The translations under genes and the position numbers were made by a program. Under the pieces are notes generated by a model. It made no database searches. It worked only from the letters and a program-made list of their open reading frames with translations, and was not told where the DNA came from. DNA of 64,000 nt from Hormiphora californensis (taxonomy: Eukaryota; Ctenophora; Tentaculata; Cydippida; Pleurobrachiidae), in NCBI GenBank assembly GCA_020137815.1, contig CM035352.1, positions 7,484,905-7,548,904 of the forward strand. Reading direction: 5' to 3'. Below, piece by piece: positions 45,725-55,456 of this stretch (position 1 is its first letter; every line of letters begins with the position of its first letter).

Positions 45725-46681
45725 AGAGAGAGAGAGGGAGAGAGAGAATGAGATGTCGACGTGTGTAAGAAGTACGTGTGTCACGTCTCCAGCTGTAGAG
45801 ACCTATAACTCGTACGAGCTCGCTCTGTTCTACTCGTTCGCGGTAAGAGATAGAGAGAGGGGAAACTCAAGCACCCCAGCAAAGGAAGACACAGTGTACA
45901 ATAATGCCGTGAAACAACGAAATGTTTTGCCGAATTCACGGCTTGGGACAATAAACCACTTTAATCAGGAAGCCGGATAGTAAGTCTCCGGTGTCCAAAA
46001 ACTACTGTAGGTATTGGACACCCGAGACCATATTATCCGGCTTCCGGGTGGGGGTGTTAAAGCACGTATAAAACGTACAAGAAATAGAGAGAAGGAGAGA
46101 GAGAGAAGGAGAGAGAAGGAGAGAGAGAAGGAGGGAGAAAGAGCAACCATTTCAAATCAGATATAAGTACATGGAATATCATCAACTGACACCCGGCGGG
46201 CAAGTGGCCGAGTAGTCAGGTTTATGGCTTAGACGCTTTTATGTCCCAAATCCAAGTACCGTATGTAAATTTTGTCTTTTTTAAATTTTAATATTTCGAC
46301 AATATAGCACCAGTGCAGTGCGACCTCTTTAAGAGTACTCCTCTTTAAGGGTAAACCTAGCGTTTTTAAACATCGTTTGCCCAACCAAATGACTTCATAA
46401 ATATTCACAAGAGTTTAGCACATATAAAATGGACCTTGTAAATATGGCAAGGATAGCCTTAAACTCCCTGGCTTGTGACAATAATTCCTGTAATCAGGGC
46501 GGAAGATCCCATATAGGAAGCCCACAGTAATGTAGCCTTTGTGGGTATAAAAATCTTTCTAATGTCTCTATCACTCTCTATTCTCTCGACTCGTATCTTC
46601 AAGCTCTATCTCCTCGCGACCGCATAGATACTCTGATATAGCGGCTGATATATCTTATCTCTATCTCTCTATAGCCTCGCT

Positions 46682-46768
<87 letters not shown>

Positions 46769-48710
46769 CCCGCTTCATTCTCTCAATCCCTCACAATTAG
46801 AGGGAAAGATGGAGAGGGAGAGAGAAATGGAGAGAGAGAGAGAGAAATTTGAGATCACTACACAGTGTCTGTGAAACCGGGGAGAAACCAAAGGGAGAGA
46901 GAGAGAGCCCCCCCCCCCCCCCCCGCGCCGCGACGCAATTGGAGAGCACTAAAATTGTCCCCTTTCTGAGTTACGCCAACTGTGTTTGCCGTTGAGATTA
47001 GTCACTAATTGCACAAATATACATCCCGTGTACACCTACTCTAATAACAACAATAATAAGCAACACTACCTCAACTGACGTACCAAACAAACCAACACCA
47101 GAGAGGGGGAGGGCAAATGAAAATTGAAGAGGGTTGGGTACTCGGGTACAAACTAAAAACCGATGACAGAAGTTGCACTCACCCACACCAGCCTTAGATT
47201 ACCCCAGCCTTATATTACACACACAAATCAGCACATAATATGCGACTAACATCATCATATTACAACTGCATACATCATCAGGTATTTAATTTATGATAGG
47301 TGGCTCCACCTTTGCCATCTTTTACCTGAGATAGGAGAGAGCCCAACAAGTGTCTGTTAGAATCTCGTCATCGTTGTTGTATAGCAGTCTGGCCAACACT
47401 GGTAAACACGCAGATACCTGAAGATGGGGGTCTCATCTGGTGTCTAGAGACTGGGGTGGGGGGGGTCTGTCTCTATAAACTAGATATCATCCAGAAGAAG
47501 ATCCAGTTGATAATATCCTGATTCCTAACTTACCTTGGCGAAGTTTGGCATGGGATTCTTTCCCCTGCACAAATTAGACATTGTCCAGGTAGCATTCCGC
47601 AACATGGACAACTTGTTGGCAGTTTTCAGGATATTGAGTAGAGGCATGACAATCCCAGAATCAATGACAATATCCCTACACTCCGGGTTATCCCCAGCAA
47701 TATTACCCAGAGCCCAGATAGCCTGCTCTTTCACATCTTCAAAAGGTGATTCAAGGAGTTTTATAAAAATGGGAACAGCCCCACATTCAATGACTGTCCT
47801 GGTCTGGTGGGAACTCCCTGATGCTATATTTGTAAGTGCCCAGGCTGCTTCAAACTGGAGTGTCATGTTGTCTTCTCGCATCAGGAATTCTTTGAGGATC
47901 GGAACTATACCCGTCTGGATTACCTCCTCTATAGGTGGACTCTTTTCTGCAGGAGGGGGGGGGGGGTAAATAGAGAGGGGGAGTTAACATACAGCTAGTC
48001 ACAGTTAACAGGGGGGTAGGAAGGGGTTGTTAACAGGAGTTGCTGACCACTGTCATGTTAGGGAACAGTACAAAGAGAGTGACAAAAAAGAGAGGTGTGG
48101 TTTATCGGAGGCAGTGGTAGTACCAGTTCAAATTCAAAAACATGCCTATACACACACCAGCCACAACTCATTGCTGTACAACATAATGCGATCTAAATAT
48201 ATCCAGTATATAATGAACACAATACTGATTCGTTCATAGGGCATAGTATCAACTGAAAAACACCTCATACCTTTGCTGAGAATTTTACGAAACTTGGTAG
48301 TAGCTACTAGTTGTAATCCGGTATCATTACTAGTTATCTGTTCTACCATCTCGGTAAAATCCTGCAATAATGAAGATCAGCACTACTAGAGAACGAAAAC
48401 AACGATTTATAAAAATTCAATCTTTAATCTTCTTGAAGATTGAAGATTTAAAAATTCAAATAAGATTATATGTCAGGAGTCGTAGATCAACAATACCCTG
48501 TTCAATTGAAGATCGACATATTCTTACCAGGGTAGTTGTGGCTGGAGTACCGCGTTTCTCAGGCGATTCCCCGAGGAGACGTCGTTTCTGTAGCATTTCA
48601 TTTCGCTTATTTTTCCGCAACTGAACCCCCTCCTCTTCCCTTCTCTTCCTCAGTTCGTCTGCTGTGTTTCCCTTGTTCTTGTAACTACCAAACCTTCCAC
48701 TCTCCATCAT
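39436..48710 (-). CDS. KPNA: Importin subunit alpha (karyopherin alpha, KPNA1/5/6 type)
   Basis: Nine minus-strand exons: 48528-48710, 48271-48361, 47534-47946, 47326-47417, 41634-41784, 40592-40717, 40129-40256, 39730-39911, 39436-39620; phases agree for 516 aa, the normal family length. Exon 1 is the importin-beta-binding domain (basic [19 protein letters not shown]). Armadillo repeats follow, with NLS-pocket Trp/Asn motifs ([69 protein letters not shown]). The end [20 protein letters not shown] is typical of the alpha-1 clade. The protein carries NLS cargo into the nucleus with importin beta (family knowledge). Exon 6 has a duplicated 57-bp end with two donors. Intron 4 (5.5 kb) and intron 5 contain transposons. 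Confidence 0.95.
40533..40646 (-). repeat. 57-bp tandem duplication of the end of importin-alpha exon 6, including its splice donor
   Basis: Two adjacent copies start at 40533 and 40590 and include the [17 protein letters not shown] coding segment and a CAG/GT donor. The upstream donor in transcript order (CAG|GTAAGAG at 40591) gives the standard protein. The other (CAG|GTACATC at 40534) adds 19 residues in frame. Confidence 0.9.
40730..41306 (-). mobile_element. 577-bp MULE-like transposon, intact copy without nested insertion
   Basis: It runs from TTGGTTACGAAGTCACCCC to GGAATTTCATTACCAA, flanked by the 9-bp repeat GTGGGAGGG (40721-40729 and 41307-41315). It is the reverse-complement equivalent of 20795-22184 minus the hAT-like insertion, nearly identical base for base. 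It lies in importin-alpha intron 5. Confidence 0.93.
41435..41628 (+). repeat. CTGTCT/CTATCT-type microsatellite
   Basis: A variable hexanucleotide/dinucleotide CT-rich array adjoining importin-alpha exon 5. Confidence 0.85.
41798..42118 (+). repeat. Degenerate GA-rich array
   Basis: GAGA-rich DNA with ACGAG interruptions, on the acceptor side of importin-alpha exon 5 (a pyrimidine-rich tract in the transcribed strand). Confidence 0.8.
44375..45014. mobile_element. TTAA-flanked (piggyBac-like) palindromic element nested in the giant palindrome
   Basis: 640 bp starting CATGTCTCAATAACGG and ending in its inverse, with TTAA duplicated at 44371-44374 and 45015-45018. The opposite arm of the host palindrome has a single TTAA at 42978-42981, the empty site. 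The two arms are 236 bp each and perfectly inverted (44375-44610 and 44779-45014), enclosing a 168-bp loop with a short protein-like reading frame. Confidence 0.93.
44643..44773 (+). CDS. Captured DUF4817-like helix-turn-helix fragment in the loop of the TTAA element
   Basis: The frame reads [19 protein letters not shown] and then [20 protein letters not shown] before a stop. The pattern F-T-x-E-Q-R-x-F-I, then x-F-x-x-K-F-G-R-x-A-P-S, matches the short HTH DUF4817 domain found at the start of many insect and invertebrate transposon-related proteins. It is only about 43 residues and probably a remnant, not an expressed gene. Confidence 0.45.
45431..45480 (+). repeat. (CT)n microsatellite
   Basis: CT dinucleotide run in importin-alpha intron 4. 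Confidence 0.95.
45966..46050. repeat. Short imperfect inverted repeat
   Basis: AGGAAGCCGGATA at 45967 pairs with TATCCGGCTTCC at 46034-46046, with TCCGGTGTCC/GGACACCCGAGA pairing inside. A possible small MITE; duplications are not clear. Confidence 0.5.
46192..46270 (+). other. tRNA-like (SINE head) candidate
   Basis: GGCAAGTGGCCGAGTAGTCA resembles the A-box region of a tRNA-Leu/Ser. A weak B-box-like TCCCAAATCC follows about 45 bp later. The cloverleaf is not complete and the sequence runs into T-rich DNA, so a tRNA-derived SINE fragment is more likely than a tRNA gene. Confidence 0.35.
46691..46765 (+). repeat. (CT)n microsatellite
   Basis: Two CT runs separated by CATCTC. Confidence 0.95.
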
Positions 48711-49089
48711 GACTAAATAATGTAAATCATATATCAAAACAAGGACTTTAGAAATCGGCCAAGCCCCACAATAAAAGGGTTTGAACAAATCAAATACTGC
48801 CCTCATCAGTCCTCAATTTTAAAGTCACTTTTTCTAAGCCGTTAGGATCGGGGTGTTTAAAGGCCTATTTACAGGAGCACACTCAACACTGCCAAACATA
48901 TAAACTACACAATCCACTAGGGACCTCAGGGGTGAAACGGTGCAGAGCAGCCACTAGACACGGTGAGGTGTGAATCAAGTCATCACATGGACCCTGTGTG
49001 GGTTGTGCAGAAAAATAACTTAATCAAACGCCTACACACTAAAAAATTGATAATTAATATAAAAAGAGTCTCTCATCTCTAATGACATA

Positions 49090-49850
49090 TCAAAGGTAAG
49101 TCCTAACCAGTAACCCTAATGGCATTTTAGCCCTAATCTTAAAAACTGTGAGTGCTGACACTCAAAATCCCTTTTTTATCTGAAAAACAGGGCGCTGTTA
49201 CTATCTGGGTGTATAGAGGCATGTTTAGGTGCCCGCTCCCAAAAAAGTACCCTGCACTAAAACAGCTCTAACCGTCAAACCTTTTTGCAAAAGCCGGGGT
49301 ACCGGTCCAATTAGTAAAATAGATATAGAAATCAAGATTATCTGTACATAAAATGGATATAATAAATTAATTCGAATTGTTTTTAATCATCTAACCGTCA
49401 AACCACTCAACCGTTTTGGCTAATCTAAAGTTTATCTGATAGGAAACTTCAAGCCCTAACCCCAACCCCAACCCTAACCCTAACCCTGACCCTATTTTAG
49501 CCCTGATCCTAAAAACCGTGAGTGCTAGCACTCCAAACACACAGATTTCAACGTTGGCCGAAAAAAGACACAGATTTTTGGGCGCCGTTACGATCTGGGT
49601 GTTTGGAGGCCTGTTTAAAGGTGCGCGCTGCCAAAAAAGTTGATTCACTAAAATGGCTCTAACCGCCAAACCACTCAACCGTTTTGGCTGATTCAAAGTC
49701 TATATGGTAGGGAATGTCAAGGCCTAACCCCAACCCAAACCCCAACCCTAACCCTAACCCTACTTTAGCCCTAACCCTAAAAAACCGTTTGTCAGCACTT
49801 CCAAAACACCCAGATTTTAACACTGGCCCAGATTTGGCAAACGTTGCTGG
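49090..49850. repeat. Degenerate tandem units carrying CCCTAA (telomere-like) runs
   Basis: CCCTAA/CCCCAA/CCCTGA hexamers occur at 49455-49495 and 49726-49785, i.e. TTAGGG on the minus strand. They are embedded in a larger unit with AACCGYCAAACCACTCAACC (49393 and 49661, spacing 268 bp) and a CAGATTT...ACGATCTGGGTGTTTGGAGG segment. Confidence 0.75.
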
Positions 49851-50139
49851 CCCCCGATAGCAGCGCGGGATAAGGTTGGCCTATGCTACAGGCCCTAAAT
49901 AAAAGCCGTGGAAAACGCGCGCACTTGGGGTCTGCAGCGCATGCCAAGGGATAAGGCAGCGCTTTTCAAGGCCCAGATTTTTGCCTGCCTGAAAATGCGA
50001 TTGAATTGCGAACAGGAGCCGCGCGGTGATACAGCAGCGGAACCGAAAAAAAACTCGCGCGTGCGAGATAAGGCAGCGCTTAAGCGCGCTTCTTTCACAT
50101 TGCATTGCAAAAAATCCGCTTCAAAAATTTTTCAGAACG

Positions 50140-50740
50140 GTGGAAAAGCACTTGGAATGCGCTGCAGCCCCCTCATGCGCGCACCCCCGCAACGAGGGGA
50201 CTGAAGGGAATGCCGCGCGCGCGTTTGGCCTGAGCTCAGGACGGGCCCGGCTAGGTCGAAGATAACTTTGCGAGCGAAAAAACGGCGGTGCTTATAACTT
50301 TGGCCCCTGAAGTCCGTTTGACTTGATTCTTTCACTAGCTGTTAGATCTGACAATTATCTACCTTGCTGTTTTTGAGAGAAGTAAATTGGACTTCAGGAG
50401 GCTGAGCAATAACCGTTCAAAGATGGGTTGTTTTCAAAAAGTGACGTCACAGATCCCTGCAGGGACACTTTGTTTCAAATTTGAATTAAAATCTCGAATT
50501 TTTTTATTTTACCGCACTCGATTTTGCGGAGTTTGGTTCATATCTCCTGTTCCTGATAAGATAGAGACCTGAAACCGGTTGCATTTTAAAGCTGTTATCT
50601 TCCTCTTTCCAACGCTACCAAAACGATTTCTGTACCTTATCTGGAACCGGAGATATGATTGTTTATGTATTCCCCCCCAGCGCGGTATTCCCTCCAGGCC
50701 CCTTATATTATATTATAAGGGGCCTGCAACGTATGCCAAG
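50140..50740. repeat. Dispersed GC-rich repeat related to 23215-23601
   Basis: It shares CTGCAGCCCCCTCATGCGCG, ATATCTCCTGTTCCTGATAAG and GGGGCCTGCAACGTATGCCA with the earlier copy, in rearranged order. It includes a TTATATTATATTATAA palindrome at about 50703-50718. Confidence 0.7.
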
Positions 50741-51160
50741 AAAAGCACAAAATTTGATCAAAAACTTCGTTTTCTTTCTCTTCAACCAAAATATACATGC
50801 GACATGTCGCATACTATGTTAAGGGCTATGATAGCGATCGGTAAAATGTAATAGAACGCCCAGATCAGTTGAGTACGATGTATCGCTTATCGGGAAATAC
50901 AGTTAGGGGGAGAGAAATTAAAGGGGGGCCCTCGTACCCAACAGGAGTTTCGTCATTATCTTCTGGCGTCCTTTGAACTTTTATTCAGGTTACACAAATT
51001 GAAACAAGTCAGTTTTACCAAACAATTGTTTCGATCCAGTTGTTTCAATTTGTTTGCTGCTCTTGGTTCTTAATTGGATCGATTGAGCTCTCTCGTGCTG
51101 AATCGACCATTAAAATTCAGTATTAGGTTTACCTATCTACTAAATAAAATCTATTTTTTG

Positions 51161-51163
51161 TAG
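51161..51163 (+). promoter_or_regulatory. Candidate 3' splice site 15 nt before the GTDC1 start
   Basis: CTATTTTTTGTAG forms a strong pyrimidine tract plus AG with no obvious upstream donor or coding exon. It is consistent with either a 5'-UTR intron or spliced-leader addition. Confidence 0.45.
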
Positions 51164-51178
51164 TCCAGGTCTACTACA

Positions 51179-52270
51179 ATGGATATTTGTGATGAAAGAT
51201 CTTCTAAACTATTGGTTGTGGATATGTTTTACGGCGGATCGCACAAGCAACTAACTGATTTCATTTTAAACCTCCATCCTAAATCACAACTAATATCTCT
51301 GCCATCTAAAAAGTGGCACTGGCGATGCCGCGTCGGTGCTCTACAACTCCTTTCTCAGTTGACACTATTGGAACCCAGTATTGACACAGTTTTTATGTCT
51401 TCTGTCGGTAGCCTTCCTGAGTTGGTTGCTCTGAGTCCAGTAATAGCGAAAGCTAGGAAGATCCTCTACTTCCATGAAAACCAGCTAGCCTACCCAATCC
51501 AGTCAGAAAAACAGCGAGATGTTCAGTATGGTTATAACCAAATCATGTCTGCTCTTGTTGCCGATACTGTACTCTTCAACTCCCACTTTAACAAGAACTC
51601 ATTTCTACAAAATATCAACCCTTTTCTCAATAAATTCCCTGACTATAAACCGAAACAGATTGCTGAAATGATCAGCCAGAAATCTTCCGTGCTCTATTTT
51701 CCACTCAATCTACATCTTACCATTCCTCTAGCTCACGAGGTGGCCCATGTGATTTGGCCTCACCGCTGGGAACACGACAAAAACCCGGGAGAGTTTTTCA
51801 AAATTATCACTGATCTAATTGAGGAAGGGATGGAGTTGCAGGTTTCAATATTGGGGCAAGAGTTCCAGGATGTTCCACCGTGTTTTAATGATTTCAAAGA
51901 CAAACATTCAGATAAAATCAAACAGTGGGGCAGATTGGAATCCCGTGAGGATTACCTCAAATTTTTACAAACGGGAACAGTTGTTGTATCAACTGCTTTA
52001 CATGAGTTTTTTGGAGTGTCGATGTTGGAGGCTACTGCTGCCGGTTGTTTCCCTCTTTGTCCTAACCGTCTTGCATATCCGGAGATTTACCCGTCTGAAT
52101 GCCTGTACAATACCCCTAACCAACTAACAAAACAGCTCAGACAGTTTTGTAAACATCCAGGCTTAGCAAGAAAGAAATGGGACAGAGTAGTTGAACAAAT
52201 CCAGTTTGAAAAATTTTCCCTTGAATCTTTAACTCCAAAATATAAAACAGTTTTGTGTATTAACCCGTGA
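51179..52270 (+). CDS. GTDC1: GTDC1/QTMAN, tRNA-queuosine alpha-mannosyltransferase, intronless
   Basis: A single open frame of 363 aa (human is about 458). The N-terminal DUF3524 domain has the hallmark strings DMFYGGSHKQL, KKWHWRCRVGA, ILYFHENQLAYP and YGYNQIMSALVADTVLFN. After VIWPHRWEHDKNP comes a GT-B type glycosyltransferase half with the nucleotide-sugar signature HEFFGVSMLEATAAGCFPLC and YPEIYP. In vertebrates this family adds mannose to queuosine-34 of cytosolic tRNA-Asp (established; extension to this species is by homology). The protein looks complete but lacks part of the linker present in mammals between the two halves. The stop TGA at 52268-52270 is followed within 17 bp by the next start codon. 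Confidence 0.92.
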   Translation: MDICDERSSKLLVVDMFYGGSHKQLTDFILNLHPKSQLISLPSKKWHWRCRVGALQLLSQLTLLEPSIDTVFMSSVGSLPELVALSPVIAKARKILYFHENQLAYPIQSEKQRDVQYGYNQIMSALVADTVLFNSHFNKNSFLQNINPFLNKFPDYKPKQIAEMISQKSSVLYFPLNLHLTIPLAHEVAHVIWPHRWEHDKNPGEFFKIITDLIEEGMELQVSILGQEFQDVPPCFNDFKDKHSDKIKQWGRLESREDYLKFLQTGTVVVSTALHEFFGVSMLEATAAGCFPLCPNRLAYPEIYPSECLYNTPNQLTKQLRQFCKHPGLARKKWDRVVEQIQFEKFSLESLTPKYKTVLCINP

Positions 52271-52287
52271 ACCCCCCTTTTAGGACA
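52271..52287 (+). promoter_or_regulatory. 17-bp QTMAN-CHERP intercistronic gap with a 3' splice site
   Basis: Directly after the QTMAN stop the sequence is ACCCCCCTTTTAG, then GACA and the CHERP ATG. The pyrimidine tract plus TAG is a good 3' splice site. There is no room for a polyadenylation signal or promoter, as expected for a tightly packed operon resolved by trans-splicing. Confidence 0.6.
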
Positions 52288-55138
52288 ATGTCAAACTATC
52301 CATCTCCAGAGCCCCCGAATGAGCTCAAGAACATCATCAACAAGCTGGCCAACTTTGTGGTCCGAAATGGCCCTCAATTTGAGGAGATGACTCGTAAAAA
52401 GCAGGAGAACAACGAGCGATTTAGTTTTCTGTTTGGGGGCCAGTACCATGAGTATTATCAGTACCGGTTACAACAAGAGCGGTTAGAAGCAGGCATCCCG
52501 GCCCCGGGTGTTCAGGCAGCTCCAGCTCCTGCTCCTGCTCATCCTCCTGAAGATCTTCCCGATTTGAACAAGTTCTTGACTCTACTTGGTCCCGTAATGG
52601 CCTCCTGCACCAAGGATAGCATCCAACAGGCCCGGGGGTGGATCCTAGAGAACTGCAAACAAAGCCAGAGGGCATGGTACTTGGGCCAGTTCCTTCTTTA
52701 TACCGTCAACAACGACCAGAGGTCTGGTAAAGAGAGATTACACGTTATATACCTCATGAATGATTGTCTACATCAGGCAACCAAAGCGAAGTTGAGCGAT
52801 ATCATCCAGGGATTAGAGGCTGTTGCGGTTGCGATGATGTACTGTGCTAAACAGGCTGATCCAGATAAACAACTGCTCCCCAAGGTGAAGAAGGTCCTGG
52901 ATTTATGGAAGAAAAACAACTATTTCGAGGGTGGAACAATGTCGGAACTTGAAAAATGTGCCAACTCTGATAACTACAAGAATACAGAAAACTTCCCAGC
53001 TCTAGAAGGTGCCATCAACTATTGCTCCACGCTTGTTCCAACGCTTCTACAGTCACTAAAACAGGCCGATGAGGCTGCTAAACAGGCAGCAGCAGCGGCC
53101 CAACAACAACAGAAGATGCAGCAGCAGCAGCAGCAGCAGTATAATCAGCAACAAGGAAACAGCCCGGCACCTCGGAGGCAGAGCAGGTTTGATCGAGGTA
53201 ATAGTGGTGGTAATCAGTGGCAGCAGGACCAAGACAGGCAGTACAACGATAACCAGAGATTTGAACAGGGTCCTCCTCCAACCCCTCCCAGACCAAGGTT
53301 CGATCAGCAATCTCCAAGGGGCCCTCCTCCGATGAGGTTTGAAAATGGACAACCTCAAGGTCCTCCGAATCGTCCCCCACCGCCATCAAGGTTCAATGAC
53401 GGACCTCCACCCCAGGGTGGAAGCCGTTTTGACCACGGACCCCCACCTCAGGGCGAAGGTCGGTTTGATCATGGCCCCCCTCCACAGGACAGAAGCAGAT
53501 TCGATCATGGACTTCCTCAGGACAGAAGCCGTTTCGAGCAAGGTCCCCCTCAGGGCGGAAGCCGTTTTGACCACGGACCACCTCAGGGTGGAAGCCGTTT
53601 TGATCAAGGGCCCCCTCAGGGCGGAAGCCGTTTCGATCAAGGGCCCCCTCTGGGCGGAAGCCGTTTCGATCAAGGGCCCCCTCAGGGCGGAAACCGTTTC
53701 GATCAAGGACCCCCTCAGGGCGGAAGCCGTTTTGAACAAGGACCCCCACAGGGCAGAAGTAGATTCGATCAAGGACCCCCTCAGGGCGGAAACCGTTTCG
53801 ATCAAGGACCCCCTCAGGGCGGAAACCGTTTCGATCAAGGACCCCCTCAGGGTGGAAGCCGTTTCGAACAAGGACCCCCTCAGGGCAGAAACCGATTCGA
53901 CCATGGACCCCCTCAGGGAGGAAGCCGTTTCGATCAAGGGCCCCCTCAGGGAGGAAGCCGTTTCGATCAAGGTCCCCCTCAGGGCGGAAACCGTTTTGAT
54001 CAAGGGCCCCCTCAGGGCGGAAGCCGATTTGATCATGGACCCCCTCAGGGCGGGAGCCGTTTCGATCACGGACCACCTGGACCTCAGGGCGGAAACCGAT
54101 TTGATCATGGACCACCTGGACCCCCTGGCGAAAGACCATCACCGGGAAGACCAAACTCAAGATTCAGCCAAGGACCCCCACCAGGATTTGAGCCGCGTCG
54201 TCCACCCCCACAAAATGAGCCTCCCCCACCTCGTCTATCAAGAGGTCCCTACGAGAAGGTTGGACCGTGTACTAACGACTACCGGACCTATGAGAACGGT
54301 TATGAGCCACAGGAGTTTCTCCGAATACTCCAGCTCCAGGTGGCCCAGAATTCTGTTCCCCAGACGCAAGAATACTACGATTTACCCGCTGGACTTCTCG
54401 TCCAACACATAAAACTGGATGAGTCAAGCTTCCGACCTATCGACCCACAGTCGATGCGCCTTCCGAGTCCGAAACCACCAAGCAAACGTCTTTTAGCGGC
54501 AGTGGAGCTATTTTACAAGATTGATAACTCTGATAAGAATTGTGAAGATGACGGCATCGACCCTGTAATCTTGAAGAATTATTTCCACGAAAAGAAGAAG
54601 CAGGTTCGAAGAAGAAAGAAAGGCCGATCATCTGCAAACATAACCTGGGCGGAATTCCGCGATGGAAGATCCCGATCTCGTTCTTCCTCTTCATCATCCT
54701 CCTCATCCTCATCCTCTAGCTTCTGATTCAAGTGATAACAGGAGGAAACGAAGGAGAAGGAAGGGCTCCGCTGGATCCAGCTCCAGTTCCTCATCTTCTT
54801 CCAGTTCGGAGAGCGAGGAAGAGCAACGATCTAAACCAAGAAGGAAGCGAAGCAGGGAGAGGAGGTCCGTCACACCGCCCTCTTTTGGGGCACCCAGTGC
54901 GAGTGTAGATAAACAGCTTGGGGATGATAATATTGGTGCCCAGATGCTTAAGAAGATGGGTTGGGAAAGTGGAAAGGGGTTGGGTGCCAAGGGAACGGGA
55001 ATTGTTGAGCCTATCAAGGCTGATACGAGTAATATTAAAGATAAAAAGGCGGGTGTGGGCAATGCTAAGGACAGTTTTGAAGAGTTCAGAAAGAGAAAGA
55101 GTTACACTTACAACCGACCCTGGCAAGGGAAGTATTAG
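52288..55138 (+). CDS. CHERP: CHERP-like SR-related splicing factor (SURP, CID, G-patch)
   Basis: ATG 52288 is the first AUG. Order: SURP/SWAP module (LANFVVRNGPQFEEMTRKKQ, FGGQYHEYYQYRL, residues about 15-60), CTD-interacting domain (LNKFLTLLGPVMASCTKDSI to YLMNDCLHQATKAK, about 95-245), polyQ, about 25 tandem GSRFDQGPPQG-type repeats, a conserved block (GPYEKVGPCTNDYR), an RS/Ser-rich stretch, and a G-patch (GAQMLKKMGWESGKGLG). CHERP associates with the U2 snRNP/SR140 complex (family knowledge). The frame changes at the serine-rich tract: a 40-bp GT-AG intron (54680-54719) would restore it, or a one-base indel. With that correction the protein is about 936 aa. Otherwise intronless. Confidence 0.92.
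53397..54115 (+). repeat. Coding 33-bp minisatellite in CHERP
   Basis: About 20-25 repeats of GGAAGCCGTTTCGATCAAGG plus GCCCCCTCAGGGC encoding GSRFDQGPPQG. Occasional 30- and 36-bp units keep the frame. N/S, Q/H and E/D alternations are scattered. Such arrays often vary in copy number. Confidence 0.93.
54680..54719 (+). other. Candidate 40-bp intron or frame break in the CHERP serine tract
   Basis: GTTCTTCC to CATCCTCTAG, all pyrimidine-rich. Its removal joins RSRS to PSDSSDNRRKRRRRK in frame. The donor is weak (GTTCTT), so a one-base assembly indel in the TCC repeat is equally possible. Confidence 0.4.
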
Positions 55139-55456
55139 CACGGACTTGATGTCTTTTTACCCCTCTTTATTTACCTAGCACATGGTTTATTTTATTGTGA
55201 AAACTTATTTAAACACGTGGTTTTTTAATTCTTTCCCTACCCCAGACTATCCCTATCCCATATCTCTGTTTACCCCAAACACTTCGATGTTGAGTCTCCA
55301 GTCCCATGACCCACAATATCGCTTTAAATCTCTAATCCTATCTAAATGCAATATCCCGACTACCCAGTACATCCCTCACACTTCTCTCCAATATCCCTAT
55401 CCCAACACCTCTCTAATACTATTTCCTATGTCCCCATTATATCTCAGTTTCGTTAT
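55139..55456. other. CHERP-ANKRD27 intergenic region
   Basis: About 318 bp, pyrimidine-rich with repeated TATCCC/ATCCCTATCCC words, no gene. It ends in ATTATATCTCAG at 55447, nine bases before the ANKRD27 start. No AATAAA is seen. The short distance and same strand fit a third member of a possible operon. Confidence 0.5.

Larger units (their letters stand above)
48711..51178. other. Divergent interval between importin alpha and GTDC1/QTMAN
   Basis: The two genes are divergently oriented. The interval holds degenerate telomere-like repeats (49090-49850), GC-rich repeat DNA related to 23215-23600 (50140-50740) and about 430 bp of unique-looking sequence next to GTDC1. Promoters presumably lie at the ends. 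No gene is supported. Confidence 0.5.

Noticed and set aside
46192-46270. Functional tRNA-Leu or tRNA-Ser gene
   Set aside because: Only the A-box region matches. Anticodon arm, T-arm and acceptor pairing cannot be formed convincingly.
52267-52287. GTG start for CHERP overlapping the QTMAN stop
   Set aside because: Non-AUG initiation is not needed. An in-frame ATG at 52288 follows a good 3' splice site and matches the family start.
53386-54160. Antisense and shifted frames across the CHERP repeat (up to 357 codons)
   Set aside because: They are shadows of the 33-bp in-frame minisatellite. The sense frame carries the conserved domains.
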